The notes below the pieces were generated by a model. The model was not told where the DNA came from. It did not search any database and saw nothing but the letters and a program-made list of their open reading frames with translations. A stretch of 64,000 bases of DNA from Endobacterium cereale (lineage in GTDB: Bacteria; Pseudomonadota; Alphaproteobacteria; Rhizobiales; Rhizobiaceae). The stretch spans positions 248,001 through 312,000 of the forward strand of contig NZ_WIXI01000046.1 of assembly GCF_009617585.1 (NCBI RefSeq). Reading direction: 5' to 3'. Below are positions 54,236-61,636 of the stretch, in pieces; positions within the stretch are counted from its first letter, which is position 1; each line of letters opens with the position of its first letter. The translations under genes and the position numbers were made by a program.

Positions 54236-55477
54236 ATGCCTCCTGAATCAGAACAGAACCATGTAGCGAATGATCCGTGGTTGTCCATCATCGGCATCGG
54301 CGAAGATGGCGTGGCCGGGCTTGGCGAGCGGGCGAAGACCGCGATTTCCAATGCCTCCTTCGTGTTCGGCGGCACAAGGCATCTGGAACTGGCTACGACA
54401 TTGATCCGTGGCGAGGCACAGCCATGGCCACAGCCTTTCGATAGCGCAATGCAGGCGGTGGTGGCATTGCGTGGGCAGAAAGTGTGTGTACTGGCCTCCG
54501 GCGATCCTTTTTTGTTCGGCGTCGGCGTGACGCTTTCCCGGCATGTGCAGCCGGCCGAATATATGGCGATCCCCTGCCCCTCCGCATTTTCATTGGCGGC
54601 CTCACGCCTGGGCTGGGCCTTGCAGGATATCGAGACGGTTTCACTGCATGGGCGTTCGCTCGATCTCATCCGCCCGCTTCTGCATCCTGACCGCAAAATC
54701 CTGGCGCTGACATCCGATGAAAACGGACCGGCGGCGTTGGCGCAATTGCTCAGCGACACTGGTTTTGGAAAATCGCGGTTAACCCTTCTGGAAGCTCTCG
54801 GCGGACCGGATGAGCAAATTCGCCAGGACGTGGCCGAGATATTTGCGCTGAAAAATATCAATGTTCTGAACATGGTGGCCGTTGAAGTCATCGCCGCTGA
54901 CCACGCAAGAATTCTGCCTCTGGCCTGTGGTCTGAATGATGACCTGTTTGACCATGACGGGCAGATCACCAAACGCGAAATCCGCGCCCTGACGTTGTCA
55001 GCGCTCGCGCCCCGGCGTGGTGAGATCCTGTGGGATATCGGCGCTGGATCAGGTTCGATCGGCATCGAATGGATGCTGCGGCACCCGTCGATGCGGGCGA
55101 TTGCCATCGAAGGGGATGCAACACGCGCGGTTAGGATCGGCCACAATGCGGCAGCGATGGGCGTGCCCGGCCTGCGCATCGTGAAAGGCACGGCACCGGA
55201 TGCGCTTGTCGGACTGCCGAAGCCGGATGCGATCTTTATCGGCGGCGGCGGCAGTGAACCGGGCGTGTTCGATGCAGCCGTGGAAGCACTGGGGTCGGAG
55301 GGACGACTGGTGGCCAATGCCGTGACGCTGGAAATGGAGGCGGTGCTGCTGGCTGCGCATGCAAGACTGGGAGGATCACTTAGCCGGCTAGAAATTTCAC
55401 GGGTCACGTCGATCGGAAAAATGTTGGGCTGGCGACCGGCTATGCCGGTTACGCAGTGGATCTGGACCAAACCGTGA
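54236..55477 (+). CDS. cobL: Precorrin-6Y C5,15-methyltransferase (decarboxylating) CobL
   Basis: A 413-residue fusion. The N-terminal CbiE-type methylase (about 1-210; IIGIGEDGVAGLGERA, VLASGDPFLFGVG) is followed by a CbiT-type methyltransferase (about 225-413; ILWDIGAGSGSIGIEWM, FIGGGGSEPGVFDAA). It methylates C5 and C15 and removes the acetate carboxyl. ATG 54236 with GAGGATGGAG before it; that ribosome binding site lies inside cobK. It is followed by cobE with a GTGA overlap. Confidence 0.95.
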   Translation: MPPESEQNHVANDPWLSIIGIGEDGVAGLGERAKTAISNASFVFGGTRHLELATTLIRGEAQPWPQPFDSAMQAVVALRGQKVCVLASGDPFLFGVGVTLSRHVQPAEYMAIPCPSAFSLAASRLGWALQDIETVSLHGRSLDLIRPLLHPDRKILALTSDENGPAALAQLLSDTGFGKSRLTLLEALGGPDEQIRQDVAEIFALKNINVLNMVAVEVIAADHARILPLACGLNDDLFDHDGQITKREIRALTLSALAPRRGEILWDIGAGSGSIGIEWMLRHPSMRAIAIEGDATRAVRIGHNAAAMGVPGLRIVKGTAPDALVGLPKPDAIFIGGGGSEPGVFDAAVEALGSEGRLVANAVTLEMEAVLLAAHARLGGSLSRLEISRVTSIGKMLGWRPAMPVTQWIWTKP

Positions 55478-55893
55478 GCGAAGCTGCACTCACAAGACGG
55501 ATCGTTGCCGGCATCGGCTGCCGCAGAGATACGCCGGCAGAAACGATTTTGAGCGTCCTGGCGGAAGCGCTGGAAAAGACGCGATTGGCCGAACAGAAGC
55601 CGGACTTGCTGGCGACAGGCGTGATCAAGGCCAACGAGGCCGGGATCATAAAGGCGGCCGAAAGGCTCGACATTCCGATCGCCGTGGTCGAGCAAGCGGC
55701 ACTGGAGGCGGTGGCACCACGCACGCTGACCGTTTCAGAAATGAGCCTTGCCCATGCCGGCACACCAAGCCTGTGCGAGGCAGCGGCATTGGCCGCAGCC
55801 GGCGAGCGTGCGGTGTTGGCCGCTCCAAGATATGTACGCGATGGCGTGACCTGCGCTATTGCCGTCGCAGATACCGAGACTGGAAAGACCTGA
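55474..55893 (+). CDS. cobE: CobE (CbiG C-terminal-like) cobalamin biosynthesis protein
   Basis: A 139-residue protein of the CobE/GbiG C-terminal family: [34 protein letters not shown] and [15 protein letters not shown]. CobE is needed in the aerobic pathway, with an accessory role that remains poorly defined. GTG 55474 overlaps the cobL stop; a GTG six codons earlier (55456) is possible. It lies 4 bp before cobM. Confidence 0.88.
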   Translation: MSEAALTRRIVAGIGCRRDTPAETILSVLAEALEKTRLAEQKPDLLATGVIKANEAGIIKAAERLDIPIAVVEQAALEAVAPRTLTVSEMSLAHAGTPSLCEAAALAAAGERAVLAAPRYVRDGVTCAIAVADTETGKT

Positions 55894-55897
55894 GATC

Positions 55898-56680
55898 ATG
55901 ACCGTTCACTTTATTGGCGCCGGCCCCGGCGCGGCAGACCTGATTACCGTTCGCGGTCGCGACCTGATCGGAAAATGCCCGGTCTGCCTGTTTGCCGGCT
56001 CTATCGTGCCACGCGAACTACTGGCCTATTGCCCGCCGGATGCTCGCATCATCGACACTGCTTCTCTGTCTCTGGACCAGATCGAGGCGGAATACGTGAG
56101 GGCGGATGCCGAGGGGAAGGATGTTGCGCGCTTGCATTCCGGCGATCTTTCCGTCTGGAGCGCGGTAGCCGAGCAAATCCGCAGGCTGGAAAAAAACGGC
56201 ATCGATTATACGATGACGCCGGGTGTGCCTTCGTTTGCTGCCGCAGCTTCGGCGCTGAAACGCGAACTGACCATTCCCGAAGTGGCGCAAAGCCTGGTTT
56301 TGACCCGCGTATCCGGCCGGGCGTCGAAGATGCCGGACGGCGAAAATCTGAAAGCCTTTGGTGCGACCGGTGCGACGCTCGCCATTCACCTCGCCATACA
56401 TGCCATTGCCAAAGTGGTGGAAGAATTGACGCCGCTTTATGGCAAAGATTGCCCTGTGGCCGTTGTAGTGCGGGCGACATGGCCGGACGAGCGGATTATT
56501 CGCGCCACGCTTTCGACCGTCGAGGCAGAACTGGCCACCGATCCGGTGGAGCGCACCGCACTCATTCTCGTCGGGCCGGGACTGGCAGCGGAAGACTTTC
56601 GCGAAAGCGCGCTTTACAATGCCGATTACGTGCGCCGGTTCAGGGGCGGAGACGGGCCGGGATCGGACGGCGCGGCGTGA
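55898..56680 (+). CDS. cobM: Precorrin-4 C11-methyltransferase CobM
   Basis: A 260-residue tetrapyrrole methylase: [45 protein letters not shown] and [13 protein letters not shown] 55898 starts the family sequence; the frame opens 13 codons earlier within cobE. Its last 55 bp overlap the 3' end of cbiD on the opposite strand, so the C-terminal 17 residues of both proteins share the same DNA. Confidence 0.95.
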   Translation: MTVHFIGAGPGAADLITVRGRDLIGKCPVCLFAGSIVPRELLAYCPPDARIIDTASLSLDQIEAEYVRADAEGKDVARLHSGDLSVWSAVAEQIRRLEKNGIDYTMTPGVPSFAAAASALKRELTIPEVAQSLVLTRVSGRASKMPDGENLKAFGATGATLAIHLAIHAIAKVVEELTPLYGKDCPVAVVVRATWPDERIIRATLSTVEAELATDPVERTALILVGPGLAAEDFRESALYNADYVRRFRGGDGPGSDGAA

Positions 56681-57780
56681 TCGGACGGTGTGAACGGCGC
56701 TTCGGCAACGAATTTGCCCTGACGGTCAAAGATCAGGATTTCAAGTGCCATGTCCGGAGTGTCGAGCACCTTGGCCGCGGTCTGCCATGCCAGCGCGGCA
56801 ATCGCCGGACCAAGCGCGAAACCGTCTTCGGCCGCCATCTGAAAGGCATGCGAAACAGTATTGGCGCCACGAATCCTTTCGGCCAGTTCAGCGCTGGCGC
56901 CGGTTTCAGTGGCGACCTTCGCCAACCCATCGAGATCGGCCAGTCCACGCTTGGAATGCAGGTCGAGCATGCCTTGCGCCAGTTTGGTCATCTTGGCCAC
57001 GCCACCGGCAATGGTCACGCGTGGCACTGGATGGGTTTTGAGGTATTTCAGCATGCCGCCGACGAAATCGCCCATATCGAGAAGGGCAACGTCTGGCAGT
57101 TTGTGACGCTGCTGCACGGCCTTTTCCGAGGTCATGCCGGTGGAGCCGGCGACATGGGTGAGGCCTTCGGCACGCGACACATCTATGCCGCGCCAGATGG
57201 AGTGAATCCACGCCGCGCAGGAAAACGGGATGACGATGCCGGTCGTGCCGAGGATCGAGATGCCGCCCAGAATGCCGAGGCGGCCGTTCAGGGTTTTTTC
57301 GGCGATCCTTTCGCCATCTGCGACAGACACTTCGACCTCGAAATCGGTCTCACCGCCCGCCACCTCGCTTATTGCGGCGGCGATCATCTGTCGGGGCACG
57401 GGATTGATGGACGGTTCACCGACACCAAGCGGCAGACCGGGTCGCGTGACCGTACCAACACCGGCACCGGCCTTGAACGTAATGCCGCTGCCGGGTCGAC
57501 CACGCCGGACAGTGGAGGAAATCAGCGCACCATGGGTAACATCCGGGTCGTCGCCGGCATCCTTGACGATCGCGGCACGGGCGAAATCAGCCCCCAATTT
57601 TTCCTCGGCCAAAGCAAAAGCCGGACGCTGACCACCCGGCAGGCCCACTTCGACCGGGTCCGGAAAGCTTCCAGTCAACAACGCGGCGCAGGCGGCCTTG
57701 GCCGACGCGGCAGCACAGGTGCCGGTGGTCCAGCCACGCCGCAGGTTCTTGCCATCCGGTTCGGTGCCAGCTTCACTCAT
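56626..57780 (-). CDS. cbiD: (Cobalt-)precorrin-5B C1-methyltransferase CbiD
   Basis: A 384-residue Cbi[19 protein letters not shown] near the N-terminus, [23 protein letters not shown] and [15 protein letters not shown]. CbiD methylates C1 in the cobalt-first pathway; in this CobG-containing cluster it takes the place of CobF, which is absent from the window. ATG 57780 is chosen; the frame extends to 57822 with GGAGGG in between. It is divergent from cobB with 128 bp between starts. Confidence 0.93.
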   Translation of the reverse strand: MSEAGTEPDGKNLRRGWTTGTCAAASAKAACAALLTGSFPDPVEVGLPGGQRPAFALAEEKLGADFARAAIVKDAGDDPDVTHGALISSTVRRGRPGSGITFKAGAGVGTVTRPGLPLGVGEPSINPVPRQMIAAAISEVAGGETDFEVEVSVADGERIAEKTLNGRLGILGGISILGTTGIVIPFSCAAWIHSIWRGIDVSRAEGLTHVAGSTGMTSEKAVQQRHKLPDVALLDMGDFVGGMLKYLKTHPVPRVTIAGGVAKMTKLAQGMLDLHSKRGLADLDGLAKVATETGASAELAERIRGANTVSHAFQMAAEDGFALGPAIAALAWQTAAKVLDTPDMALEILIFDRQGKFVAEAPFTPSDHAAPSDPGPSPPLNRRT

Positions 57781-57908
57781 AAATGCTTCTATAACGCCAC
57801 CCTCCGCTGACGTCACCGGCAAAAGGTTCTTTGAATGACACGCATATCGCTGCCATACGCCATCGTGGAGACGATGCCCTCTATCCCTCAGACGCGAAGG
57901 ACAGCGGC

Positions 57909-59231
57909 ATGACTGCGCGTGCTCTCATCATCGGCGCACCACGCTCGGGCTCGGGTAAGACCAGTGTAACGATCGGCCTTCTGCGGGCCTTCGCCCGGCG
58001 CGGGGTAAAGGTCCGCGGCGTCAAATCGGGGCCGGATTATATTGATCCCGGTTTTCATCATGCCGCCACCCACCTGCCCGGTCTCAATCTCGACACCTGG
58101 GCGATGGAGCCGGCACTGGTGGCGCACCTGCTCAACGATGCAGCGCGCGATACCGAATTGGTGCTGATCGAAAGCGCCATGGGCCTGTTTGACGGTATTG
58201 CCGGCGGCGAAGGCCGCACCGGTTCGGCTGCCGATCTGGCCCGGCTGCTCGGCATTCCGGTTCTGCTGGTACTGGATGTTTCCGGCCAGTCGCAGACGGC
58301 GGCGGCGGTGGCGGTGGGCTTCCGGCATTACGATCCTCAGGTGAGAATTGCCGGCGTGGTTATGAACAGGGCCGGCAGCGAAAGGCATGTCAAGCTTTCC
58401 GGCGATGCGATTGCTGCCACAGGCCTGCCGCTAACCGGTGCCGTGCTGCGCAACCCGGATCTGGTGCTTCCCGAGCGGCATCTGGGACTGGTGCAGGCAA
58501 GCGAACATCCACAGATTGAGGGCCATATAGAAAAGCTGGCTGATGCAATGGAAGCCTCGCTCGATCTCGATGCCATTTTCGATCTGGCGGTGCCTCTGAC
58601 ACAAACGACCGTACAATCGCCGGATGCCAATCTTCAGCCACCCGGTCAGCGCATTGCACTGGCGCAGGATGCGGCCTTTACCTTTCTATACCCGCATGTC
58701 GCCGCCTACTGGCGCGCGCAGGGTGCGGAGATCATTCCCTTCTCGCCTTTAGCCGATGAAGCGCCGGCCAAGGATTGCGATATCTGCTGGCTGCCGGGCG
58801 GTTATCCCGAACTGCATGCCGGTACGATTGCCGCTGCCGAAAATTTTCTGGGAGGGCTGGCGGAGTTTGCGCAGACAAAGCCGGTTCATGGCGAATGCGG
58901 GGGCTATATGGTTCTTGGAGAAGCGCTAGAAGACGCCGATGGCGTCACCCACCGGATGACCGGACTACTGTCGCACAAAACCAGTTTCGCCAAACGCCGC
59001 ATGAATCTCGGTTACCGGCAGGCGACGATTGCCGTCGATGGGCCACTGGGCAAAGCGGGCAGCGGCATCCGAGGTCATGAGTTTCACTATGCCAGCGTGA
59101 CGGATGCCGGCACTGACGAAGCCTTTGCGACGATAGCAGACGGGACAGGCAAACCACTCGGCACATCCGGCGGCCGGCGCGGTTTTGTGAGCGCCACCTT
59201 CTTTCATGCGATTGCCCGCAACACCGTGTGA
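57909..59231 (+). CDS. cobB: Hydrogenobyrinic/cobyrinic acid a,c-diamide synthase CobB (CbiA)
   Basis: A 440-residue ATP-dependent amidotransferase. The N-terminal P-loop ATPase has IIGAPRSGSGKTSVTIGLLR and VKSGPDYIDPGFH. The C-terminal class I amidotransferase has the Cys in VHGECGGYMVLGE and HEFHYA. It amidates side chains a and c just before cobalt insertion. ATG 57909 follows AAGGA; the frame opens 26 codons upstream. It ends the cob cluster. Confidence 0.95.
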   Translation: MTARALIIGAPRSGSGKTSVTIGLLRAFARRGVKVRGVKSGPDYIDPGFHHAATHLPGLNLDTWAMEPALVAHLLNDAARDTELVLIESAMGLFDGIAGGEGRTGSAADLARLLGIPVLLVLDVSGQSQTAAAVAVGFRHYDPQVRIAGVVMNRAGSERHVKLSGDAIAATGLPLTGAVLRNPDLVLPERHLGLVQASEHPQIEGHIEKLADAMEASLDLDAIFDLAVPLTQTTVQSPDANLQPPGQRIALAQDAAFTFLYPHVAAYWRAQGAEIIPFSPLADEAPAKDCDICWLPGGYPELHAGTIAAAENFLGGLAEFAQTKPVHGECGGYMVLGEALEDADGVTHRMTGLLSHKTSFAKRRMNLGYRQATIAVDGPLGKAGSGIRGHEFHYASVTDAGTDEAFATIADGTGKPLGTSGGRRGFVSATFFHAIARNTV

Positions 59232-59298
59232 GCGAAAGCACGCCCAAACGAAAATGGCTCGCACCGAAGTGTGGGCCAAAAATGTAAGATGTTCAGCC

Positions 59299-59487
59299 TT
59301 AGTGGCTGTTCATATGGCTTTGCTGACCAGCTTTTACGTGCTGCTCATGCGAACCACCCTGGGCACCACGAGAATTGTCCTCGCGACTCGACGAGCCGGA
59401 TGCCTTCACGCCTTGGTTCTTGTGGCTCTGCTGGCCGGCCTTGACGTGCTGTTCGTGGGCCTCCACCTTGGTTTGCTCCAAGACCAT
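59299..59487 (-). CDS. Small hydrophilic repeat protein (KGG-motif-like)
   Basis: A 62-residue protein with two near-identical blocks, HEQHVKAGQQSHKN (about 11-24) and HEQHVKAGQQSHMN (about 47-60), joined by a Ser/Arg/Gly-rich linker. The blocks resemble the KGG stress motif (AGRKGG...SHKN) but are not the classic form. ATG 59487 has GAGG 7 nt upstream. The longer frame (to 59595) runs into pbpC and is not conserved-looking. It lies downstream of pbpC on the same strand. The DNA copies differ at many third positions while the residues match, which supports real coding. Confidence 0.55.
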   Translation of the reverse strand: MVLEQTKVEAHEQHVKAGQQSHKNQGVKASGSSSREDNSRGAQGGSHEQHVKAGQQSHMNSH

Positions 59488-59504
59488 TGGCGGCCTCGTG
59501 GTCA

Positions 59505-59529
59505 AAACAGGATGACCCAAAACTGTTCC
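59505..59529 (-). promoter_or_regulatory. Weak EcfG-like promoter before the small repeat protein
   Basis: On the minus strand GGAAC (59529-59525), 16 nt, GTTT (59508-59505). The first box is perfect but the second is not CGTT, and the -10 is only 18 bp from the ATG, which leaves a very short leader. Confidence 0.25.
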
Positions 59530-59551
59530 TGCATTTTCGAAAGAAATGAAC

Positions 59552-61636
59552 TCACTCGACGAACACCCGCACCGTCGCCGCGCGCCCAACCGCATCGATG
59601 ACGGTCAGCGTGGAATAGCCGCCGCCATCCGGTTGCCATTCACTGGTGCGGCGGCGTGACAGGTCCTGCAACGGCTGGCCGTTTGCAAGCCAGCGAAACG
59701 GTGCGCGGCCGCCCTGCAGTTTCAGCATCAACGGTTCCAGTGTGCCGCCCGACGCAGCACCGAGATCGACGCGTGCGCCTTCCGGCGGATAAACAATCTG
59801 CGGCGCCGGTTCGCGTGCCGAGGCAGAGATCAGGCCGGAGGCGGTCAGGGAAAAACGCCGCTGACTGATCGGCAGATCCGCTTGCGCCACACGCACCGCT
59901 CCCGCTGGCGCTGCCGGCATCGGCGTGATGGCAACGCCGGAACGGGAAAAGGCTTCGAACAGGATCGGGGCCGCCGTCGCATAACCGGCAATGCCCGGCA
60001 CTGCACCATTGTCCGGCCGGCCCACCCAGACACCCAGCACATGGCGGCCGTCATAACCGATCGACCAGGCATCACGGTAACCGTAACTGGTGCCCGTTTT
60101 GTATGCGATGCCAAGGCGACGGCTGCCTTGCGGCGGCAAAACATCGGAAAGGATGTCGGTGATGTTCCAGGTGGCGACCGGTTCAAGCAGCGGATCGGCG
60201 GGATCAATGCCCGGCTTTTCGCGAACACCATCGCCGAGCCGCACCGGCTGGCCGCGATTGGCAAGCCCGGCATAAAGCTGCACCAGATCCTTCAACGACA
60301 CACCGACACCACCGAGACCGATGGCCAGGCCCGGCGCTTCGCCGATCGGCAGAGCAGGCTTCACGTCAGAACGGCGAAACCGCATCAGTAGCCGGCTGGG
60401 ACCGACGGCATCGAGAAGGCGCACCGCCGGCACGTTGAGCGACAATTGCAGCGCCTGACGGATGGACACGTCGCCCTGATAGCTCATGTCGAAATTGCGC
60501 GGGCGATAGCCGTGGAAATCGGCGGGGCGATCCTCGATGACAGTTTCCTGCGATACCAGACCCTGTTCGAAAGCCAGACCATAGATGAAAGGTTTGAGTG
60601 TAGAGCCCGGCGACCGGTTGACTCGCGTCATATCCACCCAGCCGGACCGGCTCGCATCGAAATAATCCGCAGACCCAACTTCTCCGACGATCTCGCCGGT
60701 GCGCGCATCGGCCATCACCATGGCGAGCGAAATTTTGGGCCCAAGCTTCTGCACGGCGGCGCGTGCGGCATCTTCCAGTCCGCGCTGAACGTCGCGCCGC
60801 AAGGTGGTTACGTGCCGGGCGTCCGCCGGTTGTTTGCGGATCGCCGCTTCGGCAAGATGCGCGGCATAGGCCGGCAATTGCAGGCGCCGCGACGGCACCG
60901 GATGCAATGCAGCCTGTTCTGCGGCCGCCTTGCCGACAGTTTCTCTCACCGGCTCACGCTGGAGCACGCGCTGACGCGCAGCGGTGGCCGTCTGACGATG
61001 ACGATCCGGCCGTCGCGCTTCCGGCGATTGCGGCAGTGCGACGAGAAGCGCTGCTTCCGACACCGAAAGTCGGCGCGGCTCCTTACCGAAATAGGCAAGG
61101 CTTGCGGCACGCACGCCTTCGAGATTGCCGCCATAGGGCGCGAGTGTCAGGTAGAGATCGAGAATTTGCGCCTTCGACAAACGGCGTTCGATCTGGACGG
61201 CGCGGGCGACCTGCACGAATTTCGCCGTGAAGGAGCGATTTTCGCGTGGTTCGATCAGCCGTGCGACCTGCATGGAGAGCGTCGAGGCGCCGGAAACGAT
61301 ACGGCCGTTGGTGACGAATTGCGTCGCCGCTCGAACGAGGGCCCATGGATCGACGCCGGCATGATCGTAAAAACGCTGATCCTCATAGGCGACCAGCATG
61401 CGCAAAAACTGCGGATCTACATCCGCCGCCTTGGTGCCCAGTCGCCAGCGGCCATCCGGCGTGGCGAAGGCACGCAAAAGCTGGCCGTCGGCATCCACCA
61501 CCTCGCGCGAGATCACCGCCGCCTTGTCGAGCGGCGGCGGCCAAGCGCGATCGGCGGCTTCCAGCCCATAGACCGCCGCCACGCCGAGAAGGGTGATGGC
61601 GGCCGTGCCGATGAAGAACTTATGCCAGAGCCGCAT
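59552..61636 (-). CDS. pbpC: Penicillin-binding protein 1C
   Basis: A 694-residue class A PBP. It has an N-terminal membrane helix, a GT51 glycosyltransferase (AYEDQRFYDHAGVDPWAL, GASTLSMQVARLIEP, KAQILDLYLTLAPYGGN) and a transpeptidase domain (active-site SPGSTLKPFIYG, then KTGTSYGYRDAW). It ends with a PBP1C C-terminal beta domain (about 600-694). It acts in the periplasm. Its ATG overlaps the stop of the upstream alpha-2-macroglobulin gene (TAATG), the usual pbpC-yfhM pairing. Confidence 0.95.
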   Translation of the reverse strand: MRLWHKFFIGTAAITLLGVAAVYGLEAADRAWPPPLDKAAVISREVVDADGQLLRAFATPDGRWRLGTKAADVDPQFLRMLVAYEDQRFYDHAGVDPWALVRAATQFVTNGRIVSGASTLSMQVARLIEPRENRSFTAKFVQVARAVQIERRLSKAQILDLYLTLAPYGGNLEGVRAASLAYFGKEPRRLSVSEAALLVALPQSPEARRPDRHRQTATAARQRVLQREPVRETVGKAAAEQAALHPVPSRRLQLPAYAAHLAEAAIRKQPADARHVTTLRRDVQRGLEDAARAAVQKLGPKISLAMVMADARTGEIVGEVGSADYFDASRSGWVDMTRVNRSPGSTLKPFIYGLAFEQGLVSQETVIEDRPADFHGYRPRNFDMSYQGDVSIRQALQLSLNVPAVRLLDAVGPSRLLMRFRRSDVKPALPIGEAPGLAIGLGGVGVSLKDLVQLYAGLANRGQPVRLGDGVREKPGIDPADPLLEPVATWNITDILSDVLPPQGSRRLGIAYKTGTSYGYRDAWSIGYDGRHVLGVWVGRPDNGAVPGIAGYATAAPILFEAFSRSGVAITPMPAAPAGAVRVAQADLPISQRRFSLTASGLISASAREPAPQIVYPPEGARVDLGAASGGTLEPLMLKLQGGRAPFRWLANGQPLQDLSRRRTSEWQPDGGGYSTLTVIDAVGRAATVRVFVE

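Noticed and set aside
54235..55695. Upstream extension of the cobK frame to 740 codons
   Set aside because: Residues before TTG 54234 are antisense to cobL and unrelated to CobK; a proper ribosome binding site is at the shorter start.
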